Assembly (NCBI RefSeq): GCF_000711795.1
Contig: NZ_KL543978.1
Location: 228,856 to 292,855 of the forward strand
Length of the DNA: 64,000 bases
Source: Vibrio pacinii DSM 19139
Lineage (GTDB): Bacteria > Pseudomonadota > Gammaproteobacteria > Enterobacterales > Vibrionaceae
Reading direction: 5' to 3'
A program made the position numbers and the translations under genes. The notes below the pieces were generated by a model. It ran no database searches. It saw only the letters and a list, made by a program, of their open reading frames with translations, and had not been told where the DNA came from. Below are positions 41,409-49,961 of the stretch, piece after piece. Numbering within the stretch: position 1 is the stretch's first letter; every line of letters starts with the position of its first letter.

Positions 41409-42410
41409 TTAAATACTCTCTCCACACTCGATCTGATAACCAAGATCAATACTGGCTTGCCAACTATCAGCGCCCTTTAGCCGCTCAATTAATTGACTGG
41501 CTGCTACACGGCCGATCTCTTCACGAGGTGTAACGACCGTCGCTAATCTCGGTATCATTGCTTGGCTAATATCGTGACCGTGGAACCCTGCAATGGCCAT
41601 TTGTTCCGGCACCTTGATTCCACGTCGCTGACACTCATACAATGCCCCAATCGCTAAATCATCATTAGTACAAACAATCCCATCCACATCTGGGTGCAAC
41701 TCAAGTAACTGACCTAAAAGCTTCGCTCCCAAGGTAAATGATGATGCTTCTTCAGTTTGTAAACTGATCGGCAACTGCCCAACTTGCTCAACCGCACGCC
41801 GATAGCCTTGTAATTTAAGCCGAGTACGTTCATCCATACGCGCAGCAAAGTATGCGACTCGCTTGCGTCCTTTCGCTTGAAGAGCTTTGGTCATATCTAG
41901 TGATGCTTGGCCATTATCAAAGCCCACCGCTTGTTCAATACGAGGTGAGTAACTATCCATAATCTCAATCACAGGGATAGACGCCGTTTTGAGCATTTTA
42001 CGTGCTTTCTGAGTATGAATGTTCTCAGATAAAATAATTGCGTCAACATTGTAAGAGAGCAGTGAAGCGATACTTTGCTCCTCTAGCTCGGTGCTGTAGC
42101 TGTAGTGAGCAATCATGGTTTGATAGCCTGCAGGCGTCGTCACTGACTCTATACCTCGAATCACTTCGGCAAAAACTTGGTTAGTTAGAGACGGGACCAA
42201 TACACCAATCGCATTTGACTTGGCGTTCGAAAGGATATCAGGGGCGCGATTCGGGATGTAACCGAGGTCTTCAACGGCTTGGTTAATTTTTTCTTTCAAT
42301 GCATCCGATACTTGCGAAGGATCGCGTAAACAACGACTTACAGTCATTTTTGTCACACCGACTCTATCGGCTATATCCTGTAATGTCGGTCTTTTTTTCT
42401 TGTTGGCCAT
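41409..42410 (-). CDS. gntR: Gluconate operon repressor GntR (LacI family)
   Basis: 333 aa from the ATG at 42410. The N-terminal HTH (RPTLQDIADRVGVTKMTVSRCLRDPSQVS) and hinge (NRAPDILSNAKSNAIGVL) are nearly those of E. coli GntR, and similarity continues through the sugar-binding domain (VGFDN, DERTRLK, CTNDDLAIGA, IAGFHGHDI). GntR binds ATGTTACCGGTAACAT-type palindromes and is released by gluconate. Such a site sits in its own promoter (42439-42450) and two more sit before dctP, so it controls the whole cluster and itself. An in-frame upstream ATG at 42557 would extend into the terminator of gnd and is unlikely. Confidence 0.93.
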   Translation of the reverse strand: MANKKKRPTLQDIADRVGVTKMTVSRCLRDPSQVSDALKEKINQAVEDLGYIPNRAPDILSNAKSNAIGVLVPSLTNQVFAEVIRGIESVTTPAGYQTMIAHYSYSTELEEQSIASLLSYNVDAIILSENIHTQKARKMLKTASIPVIEIMDSYSPRIEQAVGFDNGQASLDMTKALQAKGRKRVAYFAARMDERTRLKLQGYRRAVEQVGQLPISLQTEEASSFTLGAKLLGQLLELHPDVDGIVCTNDDLAIGALYECQRRGIKVPEQMAIAGFHGHDISQAMIPRLATVVTPREEIGRVAASQLIERLKGADSWQASIDLGYQIECGESI

Positions 42411-42438
42411 GACGGTTTTCTTATCATCGATATGTTGT

Positions 42439-42450
42439 GTTACTGGTAAC
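42439..42450. promoter_or_regulatory. GntR operator in the gntR promoter
   Basis: GTTACTGGTAAC differs in one base from the palindromic GntR core and is followed by AT, 28 bp upstream of the gntR ATG. This implies autoregulation. Confidence 0.75.
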
Positions 42451-42490
42451 ATAGTACCTGCATCGAGAATAACTTTTATTGGTTTAGATA

Positions 42491-42521
42491 ACAAAAAAGC
42501 GCTCACATGTCGGTGAGCGCT
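42491..42521 (-). terminator. Terminator after gnd
   Basis: AGCGCTCAC-ATGTCG-GTGAGCGCT (42498-42521) with a T6 run on the minus strand. It lies directly after the gnd stop and separates gnd from gntR. Confidence 0.85.
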
Positions 42522-42525
42522 GATT

Positions 42526-44019
42526 TTATTGTAAAATTTGACGTTTTTCGTTATCACTCCAGGTTAGGTGATAACGATTCGATTCGGCATCATCAAGCCG
42601 AGAATAGCCATGAGCCCCAAAGTAGTCTCGTTGCGCTTGAAGCAAATTCGCCGGTAGAACACCACTGCGCAATGAATCAAAATAGCTCAGCGCCGAACTT
42701 ATTGCTGGCATTGGCACTCCCGACATCGCCGCATTGGCTACCGTTGAGCGCCAGCCGGAAGATTTAGCCTCTATTTGAGTGGCAAAGTCTTGTGCTAGCA
42801 GTAAGTTATCTAACTCCGGGTCATTTTGATACGCCTTGGTGATATCTTGTAAGAAGTGCGCTCGAATTATACAACCCGCTCGCCAGATCTTGGCGATGTT
42901 GGCGTAGTCCAATGCCCAACGTTCAGTACATGAGGTAGTTTTAAGTAGATCAAAGCCTTGCGCATAGGCCGTCACTTTGGCACAAAACAGCGCATCATGC
43001 AGTTGTATCAAAATAGCATCAACGTCAGAGAAGTTGACTTGCTTGAGTGGCGTGTTCAACTGCTGTTCCGCTTGCAAACGTAATGCTTTTTGGCCACTTT
43101 GCGCGCGGGCAAACACGGCCTGCGCGATTGTCGGTGCGGGTACACCGGCTTGAAGCGCATTTACGGCCGTCCAAAGCCCGGTTCCCTTCTGCCCTGCTTT
43201 ATCAAGCACAACCTCAACCAATGGCTTATTGGTAATGGGATCGCTTGTTTGCAATATTTCAGCACTAATTTCCATTAAGTAGCTATTCAGCACACCTTGA
43301 TTCCACTGGCCGAATATCTGCCCAATCTCAGCAGCACTTAGTCTCAGCGCCTGCGCCATGAAATGATACGCCTCACATATCAACTGCATATCGGCGTATT
43401 CAATCCCGTTATGCACCATCTTGACGTAATGACCTGCACCAGCGGGCCCCAAATAGGCCGCGCATGCTTCACCGCTTTCAAACGGCCCCACAGCAAGCCC
43501 ATTACTATCAACTTTCGCCGCAATGGCTAACCACATAGGCTTAATATATTGCCAAGCTGATTGCTCGCCGCTAGCCATCAGTGACGGCCCAGTTCGAGCG
43601 CCAACTTCACCTCCAGACACTGCGGTACTGAAAAAACGCAATTTACCCTGATATTGCTGCTCTCGACGTTCACTATCTGTCCATAAGCTATTGCCAGTAT
43701 CGATGACAATATCTTGCTTGGCTAAACCGGCGTTTAGTAAATCATCAATGACGTTATCAACAATTTCCCCAGCAGGAACCGATAAGGCGATCACCCTCGG
43801 TGTCTCAAGGCTTGCCAATAAATCGCTCAAAGACGTTAAGGCGATAAATCGTCCTTTATGGTCTTTTTGGCTCACCAACGCAGCTTCTGCAATGGCTTTG
43901 TCACGATGAACCGGATTGACATCAAAACCCGAGACATCAAACCCATGGTCAATCAGGTTCAGCGCCAAGCTTTTGCCCATAACACCTAAGCCTATCATCG
44001 CAATATTGGACTGACTCAT
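42526..44019 (-). CDS. gnd: 6-phosphogluconate dehydrogenase (decarboxylating)
   Basis: 497 aa. The NADP-binding motif GLGVMG is at 10-15; the family signatures VSGGEVGARTGPSLM, AGAGHYVKMVHNGIEYADMQ (catalytic Lys and neighbouring His-Asn), KGTGLWT and AGCIIRAHFLQ are present, and the C-terminal tail has QRDYFGAHGYSR. It oxidises 6-phosphogluconate to ribulose 5-phosphate with CO2 and NADPH. It is about 30 residues longer than the E. coli enzyme, through small insertions. It overlaps gntK by 4 bp (ATGA), so gluconate phosphorylation and entry into the pentose phosphate pathway are translationally coupled; no edd/eda genes are here. Confidence 0.93.
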   Translation of the reverse strand: MSQSNIAMIGLGVMGKSLALNLIDHGFDVSGFDVNPVHRDKAIAEAALVSQKDHKGRFIALTSLSDLLASLETPRVIALSVPAGEIVDNVIDDLLNAGLAKQDIVIDTGNSLWTDSERREQQYQGKLRFFSTAVSGGEVGARTGPSLMASGEQSAWQYIKPMWLAIAAKVDSNGLAVGPFESGEACAAYLGPAGAGHYVKMVHNGIEYADMQLICEAYHFMAQALRLSAAEIGQIFGQWNQGVLNSYLMEISAEILQTSDPITNKPLVEVVLDKAGQKGTGLWTAVNALQAGVPAPTIAQAVFARAQSGQKALRLQAEQQLNTPLKQVNFSDVDAILIQLHDALFCAKVTAYAQGFDLLKTTSCTERWALDYANIAKIWRAGCIIRAHFLQDITKAYQNDPELDNLLLAQDFATQIEAKSSGWRSTVANAAMSGVPMPAISSALSYFDSLRSGVLPANLLQAQRDYFGAHGYSRLDDAESNRYHLTWSDNEKRQILQ

Positions 44020-44516
44020 CCTTGACGCTCCTTAATCGCTTGCAGTGCTTGCTGAAGCACACCTTCAATCGGCAATGAAATATCGATATGCAGTGCTTCA
44101 TCACAACTCGGCTCAACAAGAGCCTCGAACTGGCTGCGTAGCATCGACTCACCGTTAAAATAATGATTGGCGCGCTTTTGATGACGAGCCCAAATGGTAT
44201 CGAAGTCGCCTTTAAGATAAACAATCACCAACTCGGGGTTATTGTGACGAAGCACCTGACGATATTCGGGTTTGAGCGCAGAACAAGCGATCACTGCCGC
44301 GTCGTTATCGGTATAAATACGATTGAGCGTTTGTAACCACCCACTACGATCCTCATCGGTCAGCGGTATACCCTGACGCATTTTCTCGACATTAGCCTCG
44401 GGATGGTAGTCATCACCATCGTAAAAAGGTAACGCTAGGGCTTTTGCAATTTCGCTGCCGATCAAGCTTTTACCACAGCCTGATACACCCATCACTACTA
44501 TTTTTTTTGCTTTCAT
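44016..44516 (-). CDS. gntK: Gluconokinase
   Basis: 166 aa, the usual length of GntK. Walker A is GVSGCGKS at 10-17, followed by the family motifs FYDGDDYHPEANVEKMRQGIPLTDEDRSGWL (conserved substrate loop, in parts) and ACSALKPEYRQVLR. It phosphorylates gluconate to 6-phosphogluconate. AAGGA precedes the ATG. It lies between the TRAP transporter and gnd in the GntR-controlled cluster. Confidence 0.95.
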   Translation of the reverse strand: MKAKKIVVMGVSGCGKSLIGSEIAKALALPFYDGDDYHPEANVEKMRQGIPLTDEDRSGWLQTLNRIYTDNDAAVIACSALKPEYRQVLRHNNPELVIVYLKGDFDTIWARHQKRANHYFNGESMLRSQFEALVEPSCDEALHIDISLPIEGVLQQALQAIKERQG

Positions 44517-44599
44517 TGGACAATACTATCCTTAGCCTTGTGGCTGATGCGAAGGCTGTGAATTCCAACTAAATAACGTTTCATTTTGTTTGGAAGCGC

Positions 44600-45922
44600 T
44601 TACTTCCACCACATCGCTAGATCTGGGAAGATAATCACTAGGCTCAAGACCAACACCTGCAAAGCGATGAATGGTAAGAGCGACGTAAAGATTTCTCCCA
44701 AGCTGATATCTTTTGGAGCCACTGATTTAAGATAGAAAGCGGCTGGTCCAAAGGGTGGCGAGAGAAAAGAGACCTGCATGTTAAGGCAGAAAACAACACC
44801 AAACCAAACCGGGTCAAATCCAAGGCCAGTAATAATGGGGACAAAGATTGGCATCGTAAGAAGTGCCACGCCGACCCAGTCAAGGAACATGCCGAGCACA
44901 AGCAAAATCACCATCATGATCAGCAAAGTACCCATCGCACTGCCACCACTTAGACTTAAAATAACTTCCTCGACAAAATCGATGCCGCCCATCAAGTTAT
45001 AAATGCCCACCAGTGCACTCGCACCAATACCAATCCACATGATCATTCCGCACGTTCGCATCGTTGCGATAGCACTCTCTTTAAGCATGTTGAGACTCAT
45101 TTCTCCGCGGATAATCGCAGAAATCATGATACCAACGACGCCCAATGCAGAGGCTTCGGTGACAGAGGCGATACCAGTATAAATACTGCCTAGTACCACG
45201 GCGACTGAGAGCAACGGGAAGAACAACGCCTTGAAGTAACTGACTTGAGGTTCGTCTTCTTCGTCACTGTCACTTGGAATCGGTGCCAACGCAGGGTTTA
45301 ACTTACAACGAATAAGCACATAAGCGATGTAGAAGCCTGCGAGAATAAACGCCGGAAGAAACGAGGCTTTGAACAAATCACCAATCGAAACGCTCGCGGT
45401 CATGCCATAGATAATAAGTACAATACTTGGCGGTAACATCGTTCCCAGTGCGCCGCCTGCACACGTGGTACCAATCGCCAACTTTCGGTCGTAACCCAAT
45501 CTCAGCATTTGCGGCAAGGCTAAAATACCAAGCAGTACGGTTTCTCCCCCAATAACCCCTGACATTGATGCCAACAATACCGCCACCAAAAGAGTCTGTA
45601 CGGCTACACCACCACGGACTTTACGCCCGACGGATTTCATTGCATCAAACAGATCTTTGGCAATGCCTGAGCGATCGAGCAGCGCGGCCATCAAGACAAA
45701 CATCGGCACCGCTAAAAAGACATAACCAGAGGCAAAACTGTAAGTACGACTAGCAATCAGGGGCACGGCATCAGGGCCAAACCAAAACAGGGTAAAAAAG
45801 ATCGCAACAAAACCGGTCACAAAAGCGAGCTGCATCCCTGTTAGCAACAAAGCGATCATCATTACCAGCATTAGGATACTGCCCCATGCTAGGCCGATTG
45901 AAGATAAATCAAACATCGTCAT
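44600..45922 (-). CDS. TRAP transporter large permease (DctM type), probable gluconate uptake
   Basis: 440 aa with about 12 membrane helices. The DctM signature regions are present (LDRSGIAKDLFDAM, GVIGGETVLLGILALPQMLRLGYDRKLAIGTTCAGGALGTMLPPS read in parts, and WVGVALLTMPIFVPII). It forms the sodium-driven transport channel with the small permease, whose end it overlaps by 14 bp. The first ATG (45922) has AAGGA only three bases upstream; ATG 45916 has better spacing. Substrate is inferred as gluconate from gntK, gnd and the GntR sites. Confidence 0.9.
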   Translation of the reverse strand: MTMFDLSSIGLAWGSILMLVMMIALLLTGMQLAFVTGFVAIFFTLFWFGPDAVPLIASRTYSFASGYVFLAVPMFVLMAALLDRSGIAKDLFDAMKSVGRKVRGGVAVQTLLVAVLLASMSGVIGGETVLLGILALPQMLRLGYDRKLAIGTTCAGGALGTMLPPSIVLIIYGMTASVSIGDLFKASFLPAFILAGFYIAYVLIRCKLNPALAPIPSDSDEEDEPQVSYFKALFFPLLSVAVVLGSIYTGIASVTEASALGVVGIMISAIIRGEMSLNMLKESAIATMRTCGMIMWIGIGASALVGIYNLMGGIDFVEEVILSLSGGSAMGTLLIMMVILLVLGMFLDWVGVALLTMPIFVPIITGLGFDPVWFGVVFCLNMQVSFLSPPFGPAAFYLKSVAPKDISLGEIFTSLLPFIALQVLVLSLVIIFPDLAMWWK

Positions 45923-46466
45923 TATTCCTTAGCCCAGCAATCTCTTGGATTAGGTGCAATACATATTGGACAACGAGAATACATAGGACGACAAAAATCA
46001 GTCCTTTGAGCAAAGCTGGGTATGGTGCGTTGAGCACAGAACCCGAAGTTTCGAGCCTGAGTTCGCCCCATGGCGTAAACCAAGCTTCTTTAGCAAGAGA
46101 ATAAGAGGCATAGGCCAACATGCCAGCAAAAGCCAAACCGACAATATGATGAACCATATTGAGGTATTTGCGCGTCTGATGGGAGACAGCGTCGTATATC
46201 AACACCACTCGGACATGCCTATTGGCTGCAAACGCGTAAATACCACCAACAATGAATAGCGAACCACCAATAAACGAGGCGGTCTCGTGAACCCAAGTGG
46301 TAGGAGCATCAAATGCGTAGCGCATCACCACTTCATAAAATGAAATCAGCACCGTAAAAATAAAGAACCAGCTGAGTAGGTTACTGATTTTAATAATCGC
46401 ACGATCAAGAACATTTCTTGGCTGTTCTTCGGGCTCTCGGGTGGAGTGAGGCGTGTTATCATTCAT
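45909..46466 (-). CDS. TRAP transporter small permease (DctQ type)
   Basis: 185 aa with four membrane helices (for example LLSWFFIFTVLISFYEVVMRY and TASFIGGSLFIVGGIYAFAANRHVRV). The start at 46466 has GGGA six bases upstream; a TTG at 46478 is less likely. An unusually long polar N-terminus (MNDNTPHSTREPEEQPR) precedes the first helix. It follows dctP after a hairpin and overlaps the dctM start. Confidence 0.88.
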   Translation of the reverse strand: MNDNTPHSTREPEEQPRNVLDRAIIKISNLLSWFFIFTVLISFYEVVMRYAFDAPTTWVHETASFIGGSLFIVGGIYAFAANRHVRVVLIYDAVSHQTRKYLNMVHHIVGLAFAGMLAYASYSLAKEAWFTPWGELRLETSGSVLNAPYPALLKGLIFVVLCILVVQYVLHLIQEIAGLRNNDDV

Positions 46467-46485
46467 AAAAAATCCCAAAAATTAG

Positions 46486-46513
46486 GAGGGCATAACCCTC
46501 CTACGAGAAGCGA
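46486..46513 (-). terminator. Attenuator hairpin between dctP and dctQ
   Basis: TAGGAGGG-CATAA-CCCTCCTA is a perfect 8-bp stem, followed on the minus strand by ATTTTT. It sits between the binding-protein and permease genes. A partial terminator here would yield more binding protein than permease, which is common in TRAP and ABC operons. Confidence 0.65.
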
Positions 46514-46530
46514 GACAAGGGCGTAAGAAA

Positions 46531-47547
46531 TTACAGTAGGCCGTTGGTTTCTAGGAAGCGAGTGACAGAGTCATACACTTTTTGTGCATTTGGAGAACGC
46601 TCAGCAAATACCTTCCATTGTGTTTTCGCGATTTCACGGAATTTCTTACGCTCTACGTCCGACCAATTGTGAATCGTGATCTCTGGATTAGCTTGCGCTT
46701 CTTTTACTGCGGCCATGTCCGCCATTTTTAGCTGCGTAGTCATGTCGTAAGAGAAATCACGTACCGAGGTTTGCAAAATAGTCTGCAGATCAGCTGGCAT
46801 TTTGTCCCACTTCTTCTGTGATATAGAGATATCAATCAAGGGCAAAGAGTGAAAGCCTGGCTGTACTGGGTGAGTTGCGATGTCATTCATGCCTGCTTTT
46901 TGGTTGGTTGAAAACACCGTGTAATCTGCAGCATCGATGACACCTTTACTTAAGCCAGTAAAAACTTCTGAACCAGGCAGGTTTACTGGGGTTGCGCCCG
47001 CCGCTGCAAAAACTTGCTGCACCAACCCTTCAGGGGCGCGCAGTTTAAGACCTTTCAGATCATCGACACCATCAATTGGTTTTTTCGAGATAAAGGACTC
47101 AACACCCGTAGTCGACGCGCCAACAAACTTCACACCGTAAGGCGCATAAAGTTCGGTCATGAGCTCATTACCACCGCCATAGTTCATATATTGCAGTAGT
47201 TGGGTAGTATCAGACCAAGCACCAACCATATTGCCAATCAAGCCAAACGCTGGATCTTTCCCCGAAAAGTAACCCGTGGCTGTCACTTGGCCATCAAGGA
47301 TACCCATTTTGATGGCACCTAACGTTTCAGTATGCTTGACTACCGAACCGACAGGCAGCAAGTCAATCTCGATACGTCCGTTAGACATTGTCTCGACGCG
47401 CTCTGCCCAATTTTGTTGAACTTTATAGTTCAAATCTCCCGACGGATCAGAAGATTGAATTTTTAGATTGAAGTCAGCTGCTAAGGCAGAGACGGAAAAG
47501 AGACCAGTGATAGAGGCAGCAAGCAGAGTTTTGGTCATTGCTTTCAT
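46531..47547 (-). CDS. TRAP transporter periplasmic solute-binding protein (DctP type)
   Basis: 338 aa with a signal peptide (MKAMTKTLLAASITGLFSVSALA). DctP-family features include NWAERVETMSNGRIEIDLLPVGS and the carboxylate-binding Arg region LKGLKLRAPEG, then SEVFTGLSKGVIDAADYTV. It should capture a sugar acid, most likely gluconate given the operon. AAGGATA lies before the ATG and two GntR operators lie about 80-120 bp upstream, so expression should rise when gluconate inactivates GntR. Confidence 0.9.
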   Translation of the reverse strand: MKAMTKTLLAASITGLFSVSALAADFNLKIQSSDPSGDLNYKVQQNWAERVETMSNGRIEIDLLPVGSVVKHTETLGAIKMGILDGQVTATGYFSGKDPAFGLIGNMVGAWSDTTQLLQYMNYGGGNELMTELYAPYGVKFVGASTTGVESFISKKPIDGVDDLKGLKLRAPEGLVQQVFAAAGATPVNLPGSEVFTGLSKGVIDAADYTVFSTNQKAGMNDIATHPVQPGFHSLPLIDISISQKKWDKMPADLQTILQTSVRDFSYDMTTQLKMADMAAVKEAQANPEITIHNWSDVERKKFREIAKTQWKVFAERSPNAQKVYDSVTRFLETNGLL

Positions 47548-47626
47548 AGTAAGGGTATCCTTGTTTTGTTTCAGTTATCCAATCAAGTCAGAGTGACTCT
47601 TAGATAGGCTACCGGGTATAATTCTT

Positions 47627-47666
47627 ATGTTACCGGTAACTTAAGGAGCAATGTTACCGGTAACAA
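47627..47666. promoter_or_regulatory. Two GntR operators upstream of dctP
   Basis: ATGTTACCGGTAACTT (47627-47642) and ATGTTACCGGTAACAA (47651-47666) each contain the perfect palindrome GTTACCGGTAAC, the core recognised by E. coli GntR. Their centres are 24 bp apart, so two repressor dimers could bind close together over the promoter of the minus-strand operon. Confidence 0.88.
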
Positions 47667-47792
47667 GCAAGCGTTTGCAGAGACATGAATCACATTTATT
47701 TAATGTGTTATGACAACATTTAACAATAAAAAGAGGAAGTGTGAATCAGCCCACACCAAAAGACTATGAGTCAGGTAGCGCTGAACTTAAGA

Positions 47793-48227
47793 CTAACGTT
47801 TACGAAATACCCAGATAGGACCAATAAGCAAAAACTGCACATCCGCAAAAAATGATGGTTTCCTACCTTCGATTTTATGGCCAATAAATTGAAGCAACCA
47901 CAACACAGAAAACAGAAGCAAACAAACTAACAATACTGATACCTGAAGCAGTTCTAGCGACCAAATTAGCGAGATGCAAGCAAGCGTAAAACCAAGCATC
48001 ATTAAGAACACGCTCAGCGATAAACGATAATAAAATACCATCACAGGTATCGCAGTTACCCACACCCAGTTTAGGGTAAAACCATAGAGTTGAAGCTCTG
48101 GAATTGACCAGATAAGGCCCACCACAGATAAAAAAATCCCAGGCACCGCGATCTTATGGATGGTTTGATTGAGTGGATTTTGATGACTTTCGCCATATTC
48201 AGCCAACCATTGAGCAAGGTCTTTCAT
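47793..48227 (-). CDS. Mpo1-like (DUF962) membrane protein
   Basis: 144 aa with four membrane helices. The family signature HKIEGRKPSFFADVQFLLIGPIWV is at the C-terminus and an N-terminal HxxxNPLNQTIHKI motif carries conserved His and Asn. In yeast, Mpo1 is an iron-dependent dioxygenase of 2-hydroxy fatty acids; the bacterial role is not known. AGGTGATGG precedes the ATG. Monocistronic. Confidence 0.82.
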   Translation of the reverse strand: MKDLAQWLAEYGESHQNPLNQTIHKIAVPGIFLSVVGLIWSIPELQLYGFTLNWVWVTAIPVMVFYYRLSLSVFLMMLGFTLACISLIWSLELLQVSVLLVCLLLFSVLWLLQFIGHKIEGRKPSFFADVQFLLIGPIWVFRKR

Positions 48228-48297
48228 ACGCCATCACCTAAAAATGTTATCTATCATTTCTATAGCATGAGTTTGGCAAACCTGCTGCGACAGGGCA

Positions 48298-49674
48298 TCA
48301 ATCTGTGATATTTTTGTGTTTACGACGATGCTTTTCTTGATACATACGCTTATCTGCTAACTTCAGCATTTCATCAATATCAGTAAAATCATCTTGATAG
48401 ACGGCATAACCCACACTGACCTTAAGATTAATTAGATAATGTTCATAAATCACTGGCGTTTGGCAAATCGCTTTTTGTAGCGCGAGGTTAATAATATCAA
48501 TATCTTCGACCTTTTCGATTCTCGGCAATAATATTAAGAACTCATCGCCTCCCAAACGAGCAACAACATCAGAGGTGCGCAATACGCTTCTTAATCGCTC
48601 AGCAGTCGCAATCAGCACTTTATCACCAGCCGAATGACCATAGGTATCATTGATAGTTTTGAACTCATCCAAGTCTATATTTAATATCGCAAAAGACTCG
48701 GATCCAGAACCTTTTTTTATTGCATCAAAATGCTCACTAAGGGTGAACATAAAGTAACGTCGATTGGGCAGATGAGTCAGTTCATCTTGCAGTGAACGCT
48801 TACTAGCGGTTAAGAACAATCGATAAGTCATCGCAAATGCCGCGATTAACAAAGCAATCATTGGATAACCGATTAAACGCACCACGTGCACACGATACCA
48901 AGAACTATTCGATAGTAGATCTTGCTTCGCTGATGCAGCAACAACCCAACTGCCATAGGGAAAATGGACAGATTCAATCGCAAACGCATCATCAAACGTC
49001 GATTGTAAGCCATAAAAAAGCTCACCATCCATCCCTTTACTGTCAGTACCACGTATCGCTAGGTTATGACTGAACTCAAACGAGGCGATACCGGCATCAG
49101 TAAACAGCGACTGCAGTGATATCACCAGACTGCACACACCCCAATACCTTGTGTTGTAGGGAGGATCGGTAAAAATTGGCAATCGAGCAATCAAGGCTCG
49201 CCCGCCTTGAACGAGGTCAACCGGCCCTGCAATAAAGATCTCTTGGATCTGCTGCGCTTTTTTAATGGTTCGCCATTGTTCGGGAATGGTTCGATAATCG
49301 AGCCCAAGGGCTTGCTCATTACCTTGGAGTGGATAAATATGTTCAATGACGTCATTAGGTGCTAATCCAATTAGCTCAACATGACGGCTTTTGCGTAAAA
49401 CCGTTGAGGCAATCAGTGCCCAACCAGAGAACTCGAAATCAGTATCTGACGCCACTAAAGCAGAAAGACTGTTGGCAACATAAACATCAGACACGATTGC
49501 TGTTTCTAATTCAGAACGCACGATAGAGAGCTCTTCTTTCGCCTTCGCCAATAAGCTGTCACGTAGAAAGGACTTTTGACTTCGGTCAAGAGATTCAACC
49601 AAGCCTATAGAAAAAACCAATGAAATCAAAAACAAGCTCTTAATAAAGTAATGCTTGCCTAGGCGATAGGCCAT
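48298..49674 (-). CDS. CHASE-GGDEF diguanylate cyclase
   Basis: 458 aa. An N-terminal membrane helix (FIKSLFLISLVFSIGLVES), a periplasmic CHASE domain (residues 40-250, with VELIGLAPNDVIEHIYPLQGNE read in part and RYWGVCSLVISLQSLF), a second helix near 275 (IGYPMIALLIAAFAMTYRLF) and a C-terminal GGDEF domain with an intact RLGGDEFLILLP site and DELTHLPNRRYF. It should make c-di-GMP in response to an extracytoplasmic small molecule. GGGGGAAGA lies right before the ATG. Confidence 0.9.
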   Translation of the reverse strand: MAYRLGKHYFIKSLFLISLVFSIGLVESLDRSQKSFLRDSLLAKAKEELSIVRSELETAIVSDVYVANSLSALVASDTDFEFSGWALIASTVLRKSRHVELIGLAPNDVIEHIYPLQGNEQALGLDYRTIPEQWRTIKKAQQIQEIFIAGPVDLVQGGRALIARLPIFTDPPYNTRYWGVCSLVISLQSLFTDAGIASFEFSHNLAIRGTDSKGMDGELFYGLQSTFDDAFAIESVHFPYGSWVVAASAKQDLLSNSSWYRVHVVRLIGYPMIALLIAAFAMTYRLFLTASKRSLQDELTHLPNRRYFMFTLSEHFDAIKKGSGSESFAILNIDLDEFKTINDTYGHSAGDKVLIATAERLRSVLRTSDVVARLGGDEFLILLPRIEKVEDIDIINLALQKAICQTPVIYEHYLINLKVSVGYAVYQDDFTDIDEMLKLADKRMYQEKHRRKHKNITD

Positions 49675-49961
49675 TCTTCCCCCACATATCGTGCAATGCG
49701 TGCAATCTTTGTTGATGAAACCACTTCACCTACCCACGCCAAAATAAATGTTAAAATTTATAGTTATTGTATAAAAATACATTAGTTCAATAATAAATTC
49801 ACCGTTTAATCGATAAATTTATTAATAATCACAGGTGACTTGTTGAATAGATGCAATCAAGCAATATTCACCCATCGCTGACTCCTCGCTCACATTCAGA
49901 GCACCAATAACAGTTACATTAACGTGTTTATTATGGTTGATTATAGTCGAAGGTCATTATT

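Noticed and set aside
42411..42557. N-terminal extension of GntR from the ATG at 42557
   Set aside because: It would run across the terminator of gnd and over the gntR operator. The conserved LacI-family start is at 42410.
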